From positions 4,219,797 to 4,283,796 of the forward strand of contig NC_018394.1 of NCBI RefSeq assembly GCF_000208865.1: a stretch of 64,000 bases of DNA. The letters run 5' to 3'. Made by a program: the position numbers and the translations under genes. This DNA comes from Neospora caninum Liverpool. Its lineage: Eukaryota; Apicomplexa; Conoidasida; Eucoccidiorida; Sarcocystidae. Numbering within the stretch: position 1 is the first letter of the stretch; the number at the start of each line of letters is the position of its first letter. Under the pieces are notes generated by a model. The model saw only the letters and a program-made list of their open reading frames with translations. It ran no database searches and had not been told where the DNA came from. Positions 46,373 to 58,100 of this stretch are shown piece after piece.

Positions 46373-49300
46373 CCGCAAATGGTGCGAAGTCGGCAAGGAG
46401 CGCCAGCGTATTTCGAGAGCTGGGGGGGTTTGGGTGACGCAGAAGAGAAGAGGAGACAGCCGAGGCAATGGCGACACCAAAGGCGGTTGTCACAGAGCAG
46501 GCGAGAGAGCGGCAGGTTGGAGCGAGAACGAGGCGACCGAGGACGACGGTTTGAAGGGTGTCGGAAAGTCGGCGGAAGAAGCTTAACTCCGCGAGACTCT
46601 CCAGGAACAGTTCGCGGTCTCAGAGAGTGTGGAAGCCGCGAGAGACGCCGCGGAGTTGTGCTTCTGCCCGGCGTCCGTTCCCCAGGCGTCTCGCTCCCCA
46701 CTGGAATGGCCTTCGGAGCGGGGCATTTGTTTTGAGAGCAAAATCTTTTGTCCCAGCTGAGATCCGAGAAGAGCGAAATGCAGTGCGGTCTCCACTTCGA
46801 TGAAGATGGGAGTGCAACGTGCAGCGCCTATTTTATGTCGGACGGTGCTCACGTCCGGTGTCAGTGCTAGACTGGCCATTGCACAACCTTGGAGTGAATG
46901 TGTATGTGCTTCGCTGCGGGGTTTTCGACGATGGAACTGGAGAATGTGAACGGATGCACGCGTGTTTCACTTCCCTCATGTGGCACGGGACACTCAGAAG
47001 GCGGCGAGATAGCTCGACGCAGGCAAAAGAGCTTCTGCGGCGCGTTTCGTTGCAGAGATTTCTGCGTCAGGTGCTCGAATCTGTGCTTCTGTGAACTTTT
47101 TTCTGTGTGTCTTTCGGCGACGGCCGACGCGCCTTGAGAAAAGGGTGTTGTTACAGCCCACGTCACTGATTGACCGTAGCGAGGCACTTCACGATCATCT
47201 GCTTCGTTCCTCCCTCAGGCCGTCCTGTCTTTGCGTGGGGTCTCCTGACGCGGAGTCAAAGACACACTCGCCCGGTGTCGACTGTCTCTCGAGGCCTTGC
47301 TTCGGCGGCCGACCTGCGCCAGCGGCATATAGGTAGACCTGCGCGTGGAAGTGCACTTTTTCTTTGCTTCAGAGATTCACACGCAGTCGCAGGACAGGGA
47401 ACAAGAGGTTCCGCCGAGATCCGCAAGTGGTGCAGTCCAGGATTTGAAAATGTAGGCTTCGCACGCCGGCGTCTAGGACCGCACGTTCCGAGGTTTGCAA
47501 GTACCGATCTTATGGACGTAATCGTGTCACTCGTTTGCAACAAATGGACGCGGGCGACTCTGTGTCGCACATCTGACGGGTAGGCCACATCAGACCTGTC
47601 GGCCCCCGATACGGTGGTTTCCCAGTCGAACATCACTTGAAAAGTGAGCGGCATGTCGTGCGAGACTCTCGCGCGTTTCAAACGAAAAAAGCGTTACCTC
47701 CACCTCCACTAATCCAGGCAGAAGAATTCACTCTCAGGCAGTCCGTCAGTTTTATCTTGGGATCACAGGTGAGGTATTCTGTAGATCCGACCTCGGGAAA
47801 ATGCGTCCTCTCTTCCCGCTACTTGAAGGTAGCAGCTGCGGCGAACAGTGCACATGTATGTGTGCGGATCAGCAAATGCGTAGGTTTTCGAAACGGCGGA
47901 GGCGCCACCCAATAAACTGTCAGCTTTCTAGTTATTCCGCCAAAAGGCCACGGAGGAAGCACTGAAGGTTTCGCCTCCCGGCAAACTCGAGCACGACTCT
48001 CGTTGCAGCCAGCAACACAGACGCAGTCGATTCGCCGCGGGCGTCCTGGAACATAGAAACGAACATGTGCATAAAACCAGTAAGCGGCGTGCGAGTGCCC
48101 GGTATAGTCTTCTGATGCCCCAGTAAGCCTTTCCTTTCCTGCGCGCCCCGGGGGGACGTAATCGTCTCAAATACACCCTTTGTATCTTCGTAGGGGGACT
48201 CCTATCCGCGCGGCTATGAATCTAGGTGTACCAGCATCTGTACCTGTACGTGTATTTATGCGGACGAGAATGTTTCCCTTCTTTGTTCAGAAGCGGCTGG
48301 GGGCCTCATTCACCTGCACACACTTTTGAATGGTCTGTACGGTGAACGCGTTTTCCTGGAACTCTGTGTGACTAGAAGAGCCGCGGACGCCTTCCGCTTC
48401 TTCTGAGTTCGTTAGCCAGCAACATCGCCGATCCGCCAATGGTATCTCCCTTCGAAGGGAACAGGTAAATCGTCTGAATACACTTGGCCCTCAGGCGTTC
48501 CGTTGGACCTTCGCAGTGTCGGCAGGCGGGGTTTTATGTGAGTCACAGGCGCACAAACCTTTGCAGCGTTGCGGCTGCCGCTCAGGACGTTTTCGCCGTA
48601 CTTTTGGTTTCTGTTCTGGTTGTGCACAGTTCTTACGCCAAGCCCCCGCCGCGATGGACCGTGTCATGCAGCAGCGACACTATTTCGTGCCTCCGTCGAG
48701 GCGAGTCTCGGCTACTCTTCTCAGGCCTCGCCCGGATCGGACTCCGATTTGTCGAGCGCGGACGCCCTACCTCAGCTGCATGCATAATACCCGCAGATGC
48801 TCGGCTGGTCTTCCAGACTTGCTGTGTCGGACGATGGAGAAAAAAACGTTTCCTCGCCAGTGACAAAGCAGCAGTGAGAAGCCACCGTCTGCCGATCGAA
48901 GTCCCTGAGGACGTCCAAGGAATGTTTTTCCTGTGGAGAGCACTGTGCGCTGAGATGTGAGCTGGCCGGCGCGGTTTTGCATCGGCAGCTGCGTCCCTTG
49001 GCCGCCTGAGAAAACGTGCAACATCTGACAGCTTTTGAACCCCCGTCTGAAATGTTCCTCGTACGATCGGCCAACAGAGATCGTAGAGGGAAATGGGGCT
49101 TTCTGCAGATCAAGTGAGCATTCCGACCTCCCCATCTCTCTCTCTCCGGGGGTACCTCTTTCCTCTTCTCCGGGATAAAAACGTAAGAGCAATCCAGTTC
49201 CCATATATCTACCTACAACTTGTGCATGTTTTCTATTTTCTGGAGTCGCGTTTTTAACGTGGCCGCTTGACGAGAAGGCGGCGGAGGCGGGTGTGCTTTT

Positions 49301-49614
49301 TCCCCAGGGCGGGTATTTCTCCCCCAGGAAAGAAATGTGTCCAGTGCTCCGTCGACTCAACCTTTTTTCTCCGGCTCGACATCTTCACCCCTTGCGCGGG
49401 GCAGGCCTTTCGCTTCCCGTTCACTCTTGATTTACTCCCCCTGTTTTTTTGTGTCACAGTTCGCACGGCCATTGCTGGCCTGTTTCCAATCGAAAACGCA
49501 CATCGAGTGAAACGCGAATCCGGCCCCGTGCGAAACCAGTCCTTGCGCCACAATTTTCCCTGTCTCGTGCATCTTTCTCGCGGCGCCCACTTTTTCTGAC
49601 GAGGGGACGGCACC
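46373..49614. other. Spacer between composite gene and WDR82 gene
   Basis: 3' region of the composite gene, then 5' region of the intronless WD40 gene. Frames at 47170-47583 and 48484-48960 are open but lack a domain, and the latter has no ATG start. The last 200 bases are pyrimidine-rich on the plus strand, consistent with a leader. Confidence 0.5.
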
Positions 49615-52143
49615 ATGTCTTTTGCTCCAGCAGGGGGAGGGCGGCCGTTTGCTGTCCCGGTTGTCTACCGACCTCCGACACCAGTTCGCAACGTTCCGTC
49701 TCCGCCGTCGTCCACCCCTCCTGTCCCGCCAGCAGAGCCGCCTCACGCTCCAGTTGGGGGACATCTGAGCGGCTCAGCTCCATCTTCGTTTCCGTCAGTC
49801 CCCCAGCCGCGCCCGCCGCTGACAGGCGCTCGCGCCCCAGTGTCTTTCCCCGATGGCTGTAACTCGACGCCTCGACCTCCCAGGTCACCGACACATCATC
49901 CTGTACGGCCTACTCAAGCTCAGGCGCATGCGCTTCCTTCTAGCGGAGCTGTGTCTTCTCTGTGCGCTGTGGACTGCTCTACGCCGCAGGACGCCTCTTC
50001 ACAGCTTGGCAAGGCTTACGGCCTGGAGCACGGGGAAACAGCTTCGCGCCCGATGAAGGTGGAGGAGGCCGTGCAGAATTCACCAGTACCGCTGGGCTGC
50101 GCTGCGCAGCCTGAGGAAGGCTCTGAGGACGAGGAGAGAGACGCCAGTGACAGGGAAAGACCAAGCGAGTTCCCGGAGCCCGAGCTGCTTCGCACATTTC
50201 GAGACAAATGCAGTCCCATCAACGGGGTTGCTTTCTCGCCGGACATGCAGTGTATGTACACCTCGAGCGACGACTGTTCGTTGCACATTTATTCGCTTCA
50301 AAAGGGCGTCTGCACTCGCGTTCTCCACGCAAACAAGTACGGCGTCCACAGCATTCGTATTTTGCCGCACTCCCTTGTCAATAACACTTCCTCGACGTCG
50401 GCTTCTTCTCCGTCGTCAGGAGGGCCGGGAACGCACGGGATTCAGCCTCACTTGCAACCCCCTCCCGGCGGAGCAGCCGGAGTCACGTGTCTGTGTCTCT
50501 GCGCGACGCGGGCTTCAGCCGTGCCGGCCGCCTCCGCAAATGCGACTGGGAACAGCCGAGCAAGTGCGTCCGGTTCCGTGGCGAAGGCCCCAGTTGGGAA
50601 AGGGAAACCGGGCGAAGAAGGGCCCGAGGTGGCCAGGGCTGTCGCGCCTGGGTCGACGGCGTTTGCCGTCCGCTTGTGGGATCTTGCGGAGAACCGGTAT
50701 CTTCGAACCTTCCCTCTGAATGGAAGAGTGTGCCGTGGAAACGGCCTTTGTCTCCACCCTCAACGAAACATATTTGCCTGTTGCAGTGAGGATGCGACGG
50801 TGCGCCTCTTTGCTCTGGACAAAGAACAGCCCATCTGGTCTCGGACTGTTCGGACTTCCACTCCCCTGGCTGCGTTCGACAATGAAGGCCTCGTGCTCGC
50901 TGTCTACGAAGGAGAAGGCATTGTAACGTTTTTCGACAGCAAACACCCTCACCTCCCGTTCCTCCGGTTCTCGATCGCGACGTCGCTGCGCCGCGGAGTG
51001 GGCCGTGGATCCTGTGGCGCCTCTGGTACGGAAGCGTCGACGGTATGTCCGCGTTGTTCCTTGCCAGTGAAAGTCGGGCAAGCGAAGGTCGAAGGCGGCA
51101 GCGAACCGGGGACTGACTCTCAAAAGACGCCCGGATGTTGCCGCTGCAACGAACACGTGGAGAGAGGGCGTCCGCTGTCACAGGAGAGGGAAAGTGCGTT
51201 CGAACAAGCCACGAGCCTTCTGTTCTCTCCCGACGATTCAGAAATTGTTGTAGGGACGAGCGACGAGAGGTTGCTGTTCTTCGACACAACAACGGGCGAG
51301 CTGTTAAGGATTTTGAGTGCGCGAAAGCGAGGCCTGCCTCGCATGCGCGCAGGTTCCTTGGCTCCAGAAACTGCTGAGATGGACGAAGGAAGAACCGCGA
51401 GAGGGGTGCGAGGCGAATGCACGGAGGAGCGAGGAGCAGAAGATGACGCTCACAGCGGATGCACATCAGAGCCCGCGCGCGGTGGATGCTGGGCAACGCA
51501 ATCAAGAGCCCTACGAGAAATCGTGCGAAATCACTTGTCGGCGCACGTGGCGTCGCAGTGCTCGGGGAAAAGGCGGCGAGATGGAAATGGAGGGGCGGAG
51601 CGAGACCGCAAACGTACGCGATTGTCGTTAGAGAGGGAGGGTAAGCCCGAGTCAGGCCGTTCCACTGGGCCATGCTCTGGGTCTTCCTCGGCTTCCGCCT
51701 CTTCGTCTCGACCAGCTTCTACCTACTCGAAGTCGCTGTTTTCCCATTCAGACGCAAGCGGTTCCCGCGGTGACGCTTCTTCTCTCTTCAACATATCTCC
51801 TCCGCCTTTCGGCTGCTCGTCTTCGTGTCCCGACTGTTCTTCCGGCGCCTCGTCCTCGCCTCTCCCCGGAGAGGCCAGGTCGCGTCCGGTTTTCGTCCCA
51901 GCGTTCTCGCCGTGTGGTCGGTTTCTCGCGGTGGGATCCACCGACCGGCATGTGCACATTTTCGATCTCCACGCAAACAGGGGAAGGGGAAGAGAAGTTT
52001 TCGCCTTGGGCCGTTGCGAAAGCGATCCTCTGTTTGTCGCCTTCAATTCCAAATTCGACGTATTCCTCACAGCGGGCCTCAATGCTTCGCTGTGGAGTCA
52101 CAGCTTCTGCCGAAAGCTGCCTCCTTCTCTCACATGCGGATGA
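49615..52143 (+). CDS. WDR82: WDR82/Swd2-type WD40 protein with large insertions
   Basis: WDR82/Swd2 binds the Ser5-phosphorylated RNA polymerase II CTD and is a subunit of COMPASS (Set1) methyltransferase and of phosphatase complexes. This 842-residue single exon starts at ATG 49615. After about 185 Pro/Ser-rich residues, the propeller follows WDR82: LLRTFRDKCSPINGVAFSPD then SSDDCSLHIYSLQKG (about 190-230), KYGVHSIRILPHS (about 240, compare KKYGVDLIRYTHA), RLWDLAENRYLRTF (about 352, compare LSLHDNKYIRYF), PLAAFDNEGLVLAVYEGE, SLLFSPDDSEIVVGTSDE, FSPCGRFLAVGSTDRHVHIF (about 760) and VAFNSKFDVFLTAGLNASLW (compare FNPKFMTFASACSNMAFW). Human WDR82 is about 313 residues. The excess lies in loops of Ser/Gly/Arg-rich sequence. 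One loop holds CPRC (478-481) and CCRC (508-511), a possible zinc site. The nearest alternative is another Swd2-like paralogue. Confidence 0.78.
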   Translation: MSFAPAGGGRPFAVPVVYRPPTPVRNVPSPPSSTPPVPPAEPPHAPVGGHLSGSAPSSFPSVPQPRPPLTGARAPVSFPDGCNSTPRPPRSPTHHPVRPTQAQAHALPSSGAVSSLCAVDCSTPQDASSQLGKAYGLEHGETASRPMKVEEAVQNSPVPLGCAAQPEEGSEDEERDASDRERPSEFPEPELLRTFRDKCSPINGVAFSPDMQCMYTSSDDCSLHIYSLQKGVCTRVLHANKYGVHSIRILPHSLVNNTSSTSASSPSSGGPGTHGIQPHLQPPPGGAAGVTCLCLCATRASAVPAASANATGNSRASASGSVAKAPVGKGKPGEEGPEVARAVAPGSTAFAVRLWDLAENRYLRTFPLNGRVCRGNGLCLHPQRNIFACCSEDATVRLFALDKEQPIWSRTVRTSTPLAAFDNEGLVLAVYEGEGIVTFFDSKHPHLPFLRFSIATSLRRGVGRGSCGASGTEASTVCPRCSLPVKVGQAKVEGGSEPGTDSQKTPGCCRCNEHVERGRPLSQERESAFEQATSLLFSPDDSEIVVGTSDERLLFFDTTTGELLRILSARKRGLPRMRAGSLAPETAEMDEGRTARGVRGECTEERGAEDDAHSGCTSEPARGGCWATQSRALREIVRNHLSAHVASQCSGKRRRDGNGGAERDRKRTRLSLEREGKPESGRSTGPCSGSSSASASSSRPASTYSKSLFSHSDASGSRGDASSLFNISPPPFGCSSSCPDCSSGASSSPLPGEARSRPVFVPAFSPCGRFLAVGSTDRHVHIFDLHANRGRGREVFALGRCESDPLFVAFNSKFDVFLTAGLNASLWSHSFCRKLPPSLTCG

Positions 52144-54139
52144 GGGCGCGCGATTGGGGCCGCCCGGGAGGAGGGATCCGATACGACAGGCTACGGGGAG
52201 TGCAGAAGAAAGGGGACGGGAGACCGCATGGGTCTGGTGCGGCGTTAAAACGGGAAAGACAACACGGAAAAACCGAAAGCCAGCGACTCTTTGAGCGGAC
52301 ACAAGTTCGGAACTCGAGGATGTCCTGGGTGCCCCCGAAGAACGGAACGCTCGGCAGAAGAAACCGTCCAGCGTTAAACGCTGCGGGATTGAGGGGGGAA
52401 TAAAGGCGGCAAGCGTTGCTGGAGGAAGTCCAGTGGCTGCTGCCTCTCAGGGAAAGGAAGGTGCTCCGCCCAGGGAGCTCGAACGCATTTTGCCTTCGAC
52501 TCGGGAGGCCCGGTGCGGCCTGCTCGTCACAACACTCGATCGAAAAGCTGCACACCATTTAGGGAAACACAACTTTCCAGGAGAGCGTGGGGAGGCAAGG
52601 GCTGATGTAGCGACGATCAGGGGAACGAAGCGAGACAGCGGAAAGTGGGAAATGCCCGTTCGCGGCGGTCCCCTGGGGTCCCCTGTGCAACTGTCGGGTT
52701 GGGCCATGGAGACAGGCATGCGACAAACTTTGTAGGCGTGCGGCTGCGGGGTGCGCCTCAGAGGAGGTAAATCTCTCGGCGCTTCAGTATACTGAAAAGA
52801 GCGCGTTGGCGGCATTTTGGGGGCTCTTGATCCGAACGAAAAATATAACCTGGTCGGCATTTAAAGATGAGAGACGCATCGACAGAACAGCCCCGCCCCT
52901 CCGGTCGTAAACATGTTTGAAGAGGTGTTTTTTGTGAAAGCCGGAAGACACACAGAAACCAGAAGCTGATTGTGAAGGAAATTAAAAAAAGGGAACTAGA
53001 GAACCGCGATGACGGGAGCAATGGTCCCTTAAATCACTCCTGCGCCATGGCGCATCGTGGAATCTGGCCACCCGATGCGTGCTGGGTATCTCGCTGCTAC
53101 GTGTCATCGTAGCCAGTCCCTTTTCACAGAAAGGTCTATCCTGACTCTCCCCACTCGTCTGTCTGTTGACGGGTCCCGGTGTGTACTTGGCCGGAGAAAT
53201 TCCACGAGTCACTCCCAGAAACATCAGCGACGGTAGCGCTTGACCCTACAATCAGGAAAGCCGAAGAACCGGAAGAAGTTCGAAAATCTGGGCAGTACAC
53301 GGAGACGCTGCAAGTGGCGGTATTGGCTCTGGTGTTGCAACAAGGTTTTTCTTGGATCCACCTCACAGCGATATTGTTTTTTTAGACACTGTGAGCGCGT
53401 GTGCGTTTCCTGGAGGACCGTGCACCCTCGGCCAAAACGCCAAAGGCGAAAATGTGGGTACCAAACCCCTTTTTGCAGAAGGTGATCCTAGCGGAAAATC
53501 GTGACATGCACGGCTCTCGAAGCAAAAGCTAGACGCACTCTCCTTCTGGACCGTCATTTTGTCCCGTGCAGGAGAGGCTCTGTCCGTGTGCGAGTGAAGT
53601 GACACAAGTCAAAAACAGTCGCAGCCAAGACAGCACACACTGTGAGCGTGGCACACTTTGGGAACACGACTGGCTGCTCTCGTAAAGAGTTGCAGGCACT
53701 CAGTCCGAACACCCAACACGAGAAGTCCTGATTACGCGCCTTTTTTACGCGCATTTCCCAACACGAACGCCGGTGAGCGGGTTCGGTCCAAAGCGTTGCC
53801 AGTGGGGGCAACCTGTATCTGTCTGAGGCGATTACAGTCCGCGAATCAGCACAAAAGTGAACAGAGCCGTGGTAACAAAAGGCGAGAAGTGAACAGAGCC
53901 ATGGTAACAAAAGGCGAGAAGTGAACAGAGCCATGGTAACAAAAGGCGTGAGACTCCGTTTGAACACTCGTGCGCTATGGTGACGTCGCAGGCTGCTTGC
54001 ATCGAGTATGGGGTTGCGGCAGCTTTAGGTCGTCCGCCCGTCACAGCCGGAAGTCTGTCGCAAAACCGGCAGTGATTGACAAAGTCTAGCGCTGGAGTTT
54101 CTCTATCCCCAAGTCTGTCGCCTCTGGAGACATCACAGT
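52144..54139. other. Spacer after the WDR82 gene
   Basis: 3' untranslated and spacer sequence with only short frames. It contains the 32-bp tandem repeat at 53855-53948. Confidence 0.5.
53855..53948. repeat. 32-bp tandem repeat, about three copies
   Basis: Unit AAGTGAACAGAGCCATGGTA plus ACAAAAGGCGAG recurs with an exact 32-base period at 53855, 53887 and 53919. The first copy has GCCGTGG where the others have GCCATGG. The third is cut short after AAAAGGCG. No gene is assigned here. Confidence 0.88.
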
Positions 54140-54784
54140 TCAAGCATCTGTCAACGGATTCACCAGCACATCAAGGCTCTGTCCGAGCCACGCCCACACA
54201 GCTGTCTGGTCAAAAAAAAGGGATCGGGTTCTGCGCTCTGGTCTACTAGCGGCGAGCGAGTCTCGAGATCGTCCAGCCCTTCCTGAGCGCCCAATGACGT
54301 CGTTTTCACCAGCCGGGAACGCCGAGTTCCGCTCCGGCTCTCCAGAAGCACCGAGAGGGACCGAAGTTCCTCGCGGCGCCGCAGCCTCGAGAGTCATTTG
54401 CCCGTTTCCAGTGCATCCGTGCGGCTCGGGTCGCTGACCACTGTGGCCATTGGAAGGACGCAAAGCTGCTCTCCTGTCTTCTCCGCGCGTCGCGTCCGCG
54501 GGTTTTGACGCTGCGTCGAAAACTGCATCCAGGATGAACTCCCGCAGGCCTTCGTCATCGCCGGCCTGGCCTTGAGTGCCCAGCCAGCTTTTGACCGCCG
54601 CGATGTTTGCGACGACGTTCTTCGTGGGCGAGTCATCTCTCTGTCCCTCGCGGGGGCTCGGCGTCCCCGCACCTGGCCGGGCTGGTGGGTCCGAAGAGGA
54701 CGACGTCCAACAACAACATTGCAGCGCAATCAGAACAACCGCCACAAATGCTCGACAACAGGAAGGCTGCAGCGGAGGTGCTGC
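54140..54784 (-). CDS. Possible exon of a secreted, low-complexity protein
   Basis: An open frame of 215 codons begins after a strong acceptor (CTCTCCTTGCAG then GCAGCACC, exon start 54784). Near its start is a hydrophobic stretch (AFVAVVLIALQCCCW) followed by SSSSDPPARPGAG. This pattern fits a signal peptide with a Ser-rich mature N-terminus. The rest is Arg/Ser/Gly-rich and ends VWAWLGQSLDVLVNPLTDA. There is no ATG in frame before the hydrophobic part, so an upstream exon with the start would be needed, and I could not identify it. No family is recognised. It lies just downstream of the RPAP2-type gene on the same strand and could be spurious. Confidence 0.3.
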   Translation of the reverse strand, partial: AAPPLQPSCCRAFVAVVLIALQCCCWTSSSSDPPARPGAGTPSPREGQRDDSPTKNVVANIAAVKSWLGTQGQAGDDEGLREFILDAVFDAASKPADATRGEDRRAALRPSNGHSGQRPEPHGCTGNGQMTLEAAAPRGTSVPLGASGEPERNSAFPAGENDVIGRSGRAGRSRDSLAASRPERRTRSLFFDQTAVWAWLGQSLDVLVNPLTDA

Positions 54785-55113
54785 CTGCAAGGAGAGCGCA
54801 GCATTCACAGATCTCACTAGTTGGTGCACTGCCTCCGACTCTCAGAATTGGATGCGCAGAAACGTGAAGACGAAACTTCCTCATCGAACGTGCACAGACA
54901 CCGCCAGTCCATCGCGAAGCCAGACTGCCGTCCCAAGCACTGCCTCTGCATTCCATGCGCTTGGGGCTGAGACCAGGAGAGCATGCCTCGAGGGGAAATG
55001 AAAACATCACGCAGTTCGGATGACTAGCGAAGCAGTCTGCCTGTAGACAGACCTAACCCCTGATTCCTGAGCGCCGTGTCAAAAGCAAGGCTACTCTCAA
55101 GCCCAGCTTAGCG

Positions 55114-58100
55114 CTACTGCCCACGGGTCCTCAGGCCACGGTTTCCCGGCACTGCTGTTTCCGGTCTGCTGAAGAACTCAAAAACCAATGCGTGGTCGAA
55201 ACCGCCTGGATCCGCGCACACTGCCGCCTGTGCCGTCTCCCTGTTAAACTGTTCGCCAGCGTGCACCGTTTTGACTTACTCTTTGAATGCGGAAGGTTCT
55301 GCAGAGATCCACAATATGCCGCCGATGCTGGGCAAGATTCCGGGGCAGAACCCGAAGCAGAGCCTGGACCAGCTGTTCGATGCGTTGAATGTCCTCCGCG
55401 GTGGCCGCGATTGGTGCAGTCGCGGTGTCGCCTGCAAGAACTTCCAGCCCCTCCGGCGAAGCGCTCGCCGGACGAAAGGAGGAGAGTGCCGGGTCGCCGC
55501 CTCCCACTCCGCTCCGAGAGAAATCTGTCAATCCGTGAAGCCGCAGCAAGAACTCTCGCGTTTCGTTCCTGCTCCAGTTGCCGAGCAGGTCCCAGACCAC
55601 CGACAGGTCCGACAGGCGGCCGTACGCCTCTTGGAGCTCGGCCTTAACGCTCTGCCTGCCTGGGGGAACGCGTCGGGAACCTCCCCGGGGGCTCTGCGTG
55701 GGCGGTTCGTTCGTGTGAGGTGGGCGCGAGACTTTCCCGCGCTCGCCGTGACGCTGCTCGTCCTGCTGAGAGCTGCAAACGGGACCGGCGCGCGGTCCGC
55801 CCACGTCAGGAGACACGGTGTCAGGCCGATCAGTGTCGTCGTCTGTGAGATCGAGGAACTCGTTAAGGTCTGTGGCGAGTCCAAATCCATCCTCAAGTTC
55901 ATCCTCAGGTTCCCCTTCTTCCCACTCCCCCCGTCCACTGGCAGAGTCGACATCGCTCGTCCTCGGCGCCCTACTGCCAGGCGGCACTTGTGCATCTTCG
56001 GCTTTCCGCATTTCCTCAGGCAGCCCACACGCGGCGTTGCCGGATGCGTCTGCTGTCGAGGCCCGAAGCATCCCCCGTGACAAGTCCACCGTGGTGGTTC
56101 CCTGCGCTCCGCCAGTTTTTCCGCGCTCCGACGCGCTGCTGGCCTCAGCTGGAAAGCCGCATTCCCGGCCTGCACTGGACGTACACCCGGGACTCCCCAA
56201 CACGCGTGCCGCGGTCCGGTTCCCGCCTTGGTTTCCACCGCCGGAACCAACGTCCTCTTGGCAAGGCGAGTCTTCTTCCCGGGGCTGTCTGATTCCCTCG
56301 CGCAGTCGGCCTGTCGACATCAGACCTTCCCTGGGCCCCCGTTCGGAAGAAACAGATTGGTCGGATGAGCTGTCCAAAGGGAGATCCTTCGCGCCCTCGG
56401 CCTCTGCGTAGTCAAAGCGCACCACCGGATCCGCGAAACCAGCAGCGCCTCGTTGGGAGCCCCACTGCAGAATCAAGAGGCGGTCTGCCTGCGTCGGCCT
56501 CTCCTCTTTGTCGAGATGTCCTTGAGAATGCGTCAGCTCGGTTCTTTTATCTGCCCGAGAGGCAGCTCCTTGCTCCGGATAGTCATCAGACACGCCTGGT
56601 GCAAAAACGCGCTCCCGCGAAGGAAACAGAGCATGAGTGGCCGGACGGCTTGACCTGGCGTCTGTCGGGTTCGCCTCCTCGCCCTCGACCTCCGAGGCTT
56701 CCGCTCTCTCGTCCTGCGAGCTCTCTTCTTCCTCTTCAACGGTTACCCGTATGGCATGTGCCGTCTTCGTTGACTGCTCGGATTGGATTTCCTCTGTCTT
56801 TCTCTCCCTCTGCGGCTCTGTCAGGTCGCGAGTCTGTGGCAGCGTGCCCTCGTGCACCGGTTCCTTCGTGTCTTCAACCCGATCCGCTCTTTCATCTCCG
56901 TCCGTCCCCAGCGATGTCGCGGAGTCCCCCTTGGTTGCATGCGCTGCACTGCACGAGACACCTTGCGGCTTCGGAGCACTGCTCCCTCCACGACGCTCCT
57001 GCTCAAGACACTCCCGTCCTGTGCTGAGGCTCTGGGCGGCGCCCGCTGCAGGGCTGTCTTCTTCACACGCGAAACGATGGCTTTCCACAGACGTTTGCCG
57101 GTCTTCAGCACCGACCGACGAACTCGGTTTCTCGCCCTCTGCAGGCCGGGCAGAATCCGGAGAAGACACAGAAGCGAGCGCAAGTGCACAAACACCTGGA
57201 TCTGCGACATCTCTCCAGCTGTCTCGCCGGCATCGGCTCGAGACGCGGGACACCCACTGCTGCACAAAGGGACGAGTGTAGAGATGCTCTTCCCTTTGAA
57301 GACCTTGAAGTTCCTTCTGCCGGTGGTAGCATTCTTTGCTACAAAAGAGAAGAAGATCGTCTTCGTCTGCCACGCGAATCAGTCTGTGATCCAGTCGCCA
57401 TCGCCGCACCAAAGACAGGCGCCTGAGAGTCAGCACGAATGAAAAAAAGATCTACCAGCGGATTCGTTACGATTCCATTGACTTTACGTGTAAATGCAGA
57501 AGTGTATGAGTCTATGGACTCGGGAGATAGTGGATTACATCAACAACGAGGGACAGACAGGACTTCCCGGCCAGTGAACAGTTTGCCTGCATCAAACAGC
57601 GGCGACGCAGGAACCACCCAGCCCATCGGGGCCAGCTGGTATGTCGTGTGCATGCACACGGACATGCATGCATGCAGCTTCCTGTTCCTTCTGAGGCACG
57701 CCGCCTCGCCAAACAGCTCTTGAAGGCGAAAGAGAGTGAAAACGCGGCAGGATGTTTCTGGAACCACTCTCCGGCGAAAGACGCGGGCACATGGCGAAGA
57801 CGACACTAGAGGTGAGGGGAGGAGACAGTTAACACACGCGAGAACGCACGAAACCCGCAACGGGAACGAGCCAAATGCAGATTCGATAGTCGCAAACCCC
57901 CAGGCACCGTCCGCAACACATCTCGGGCCCCTGTGCCCAGAGCTTCACGGCGCCATTGAACACGCAACGCTCGGCAACTTTCGCAATTTCCGTGGTCACC
58001 TACCCGCGTTTCTGAGCGCCAGTGGGCATCTGCTGCGTGCACAGGAAGAATCCGCATTTCCCGAGCGACTCCCGTTCCAGCGCGACGTCGCTGAGCTCTT

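Noticed and set aside
45181..46701. 506-codon minus-strand frame opposite exons 15-16 of the composite gene
   Set aside because: It is low-complexity Arg/Ser/Pro sequence with no domain. The plus strand has phase-consistent splice sites and HEPN-like helices in the same place.
48484..48960. 158-codon plus-strand frame with a hydrophobic stretch
   Set aside because: It has no ATG start before the hydrophobic part and no acceptor that would make it an exon.
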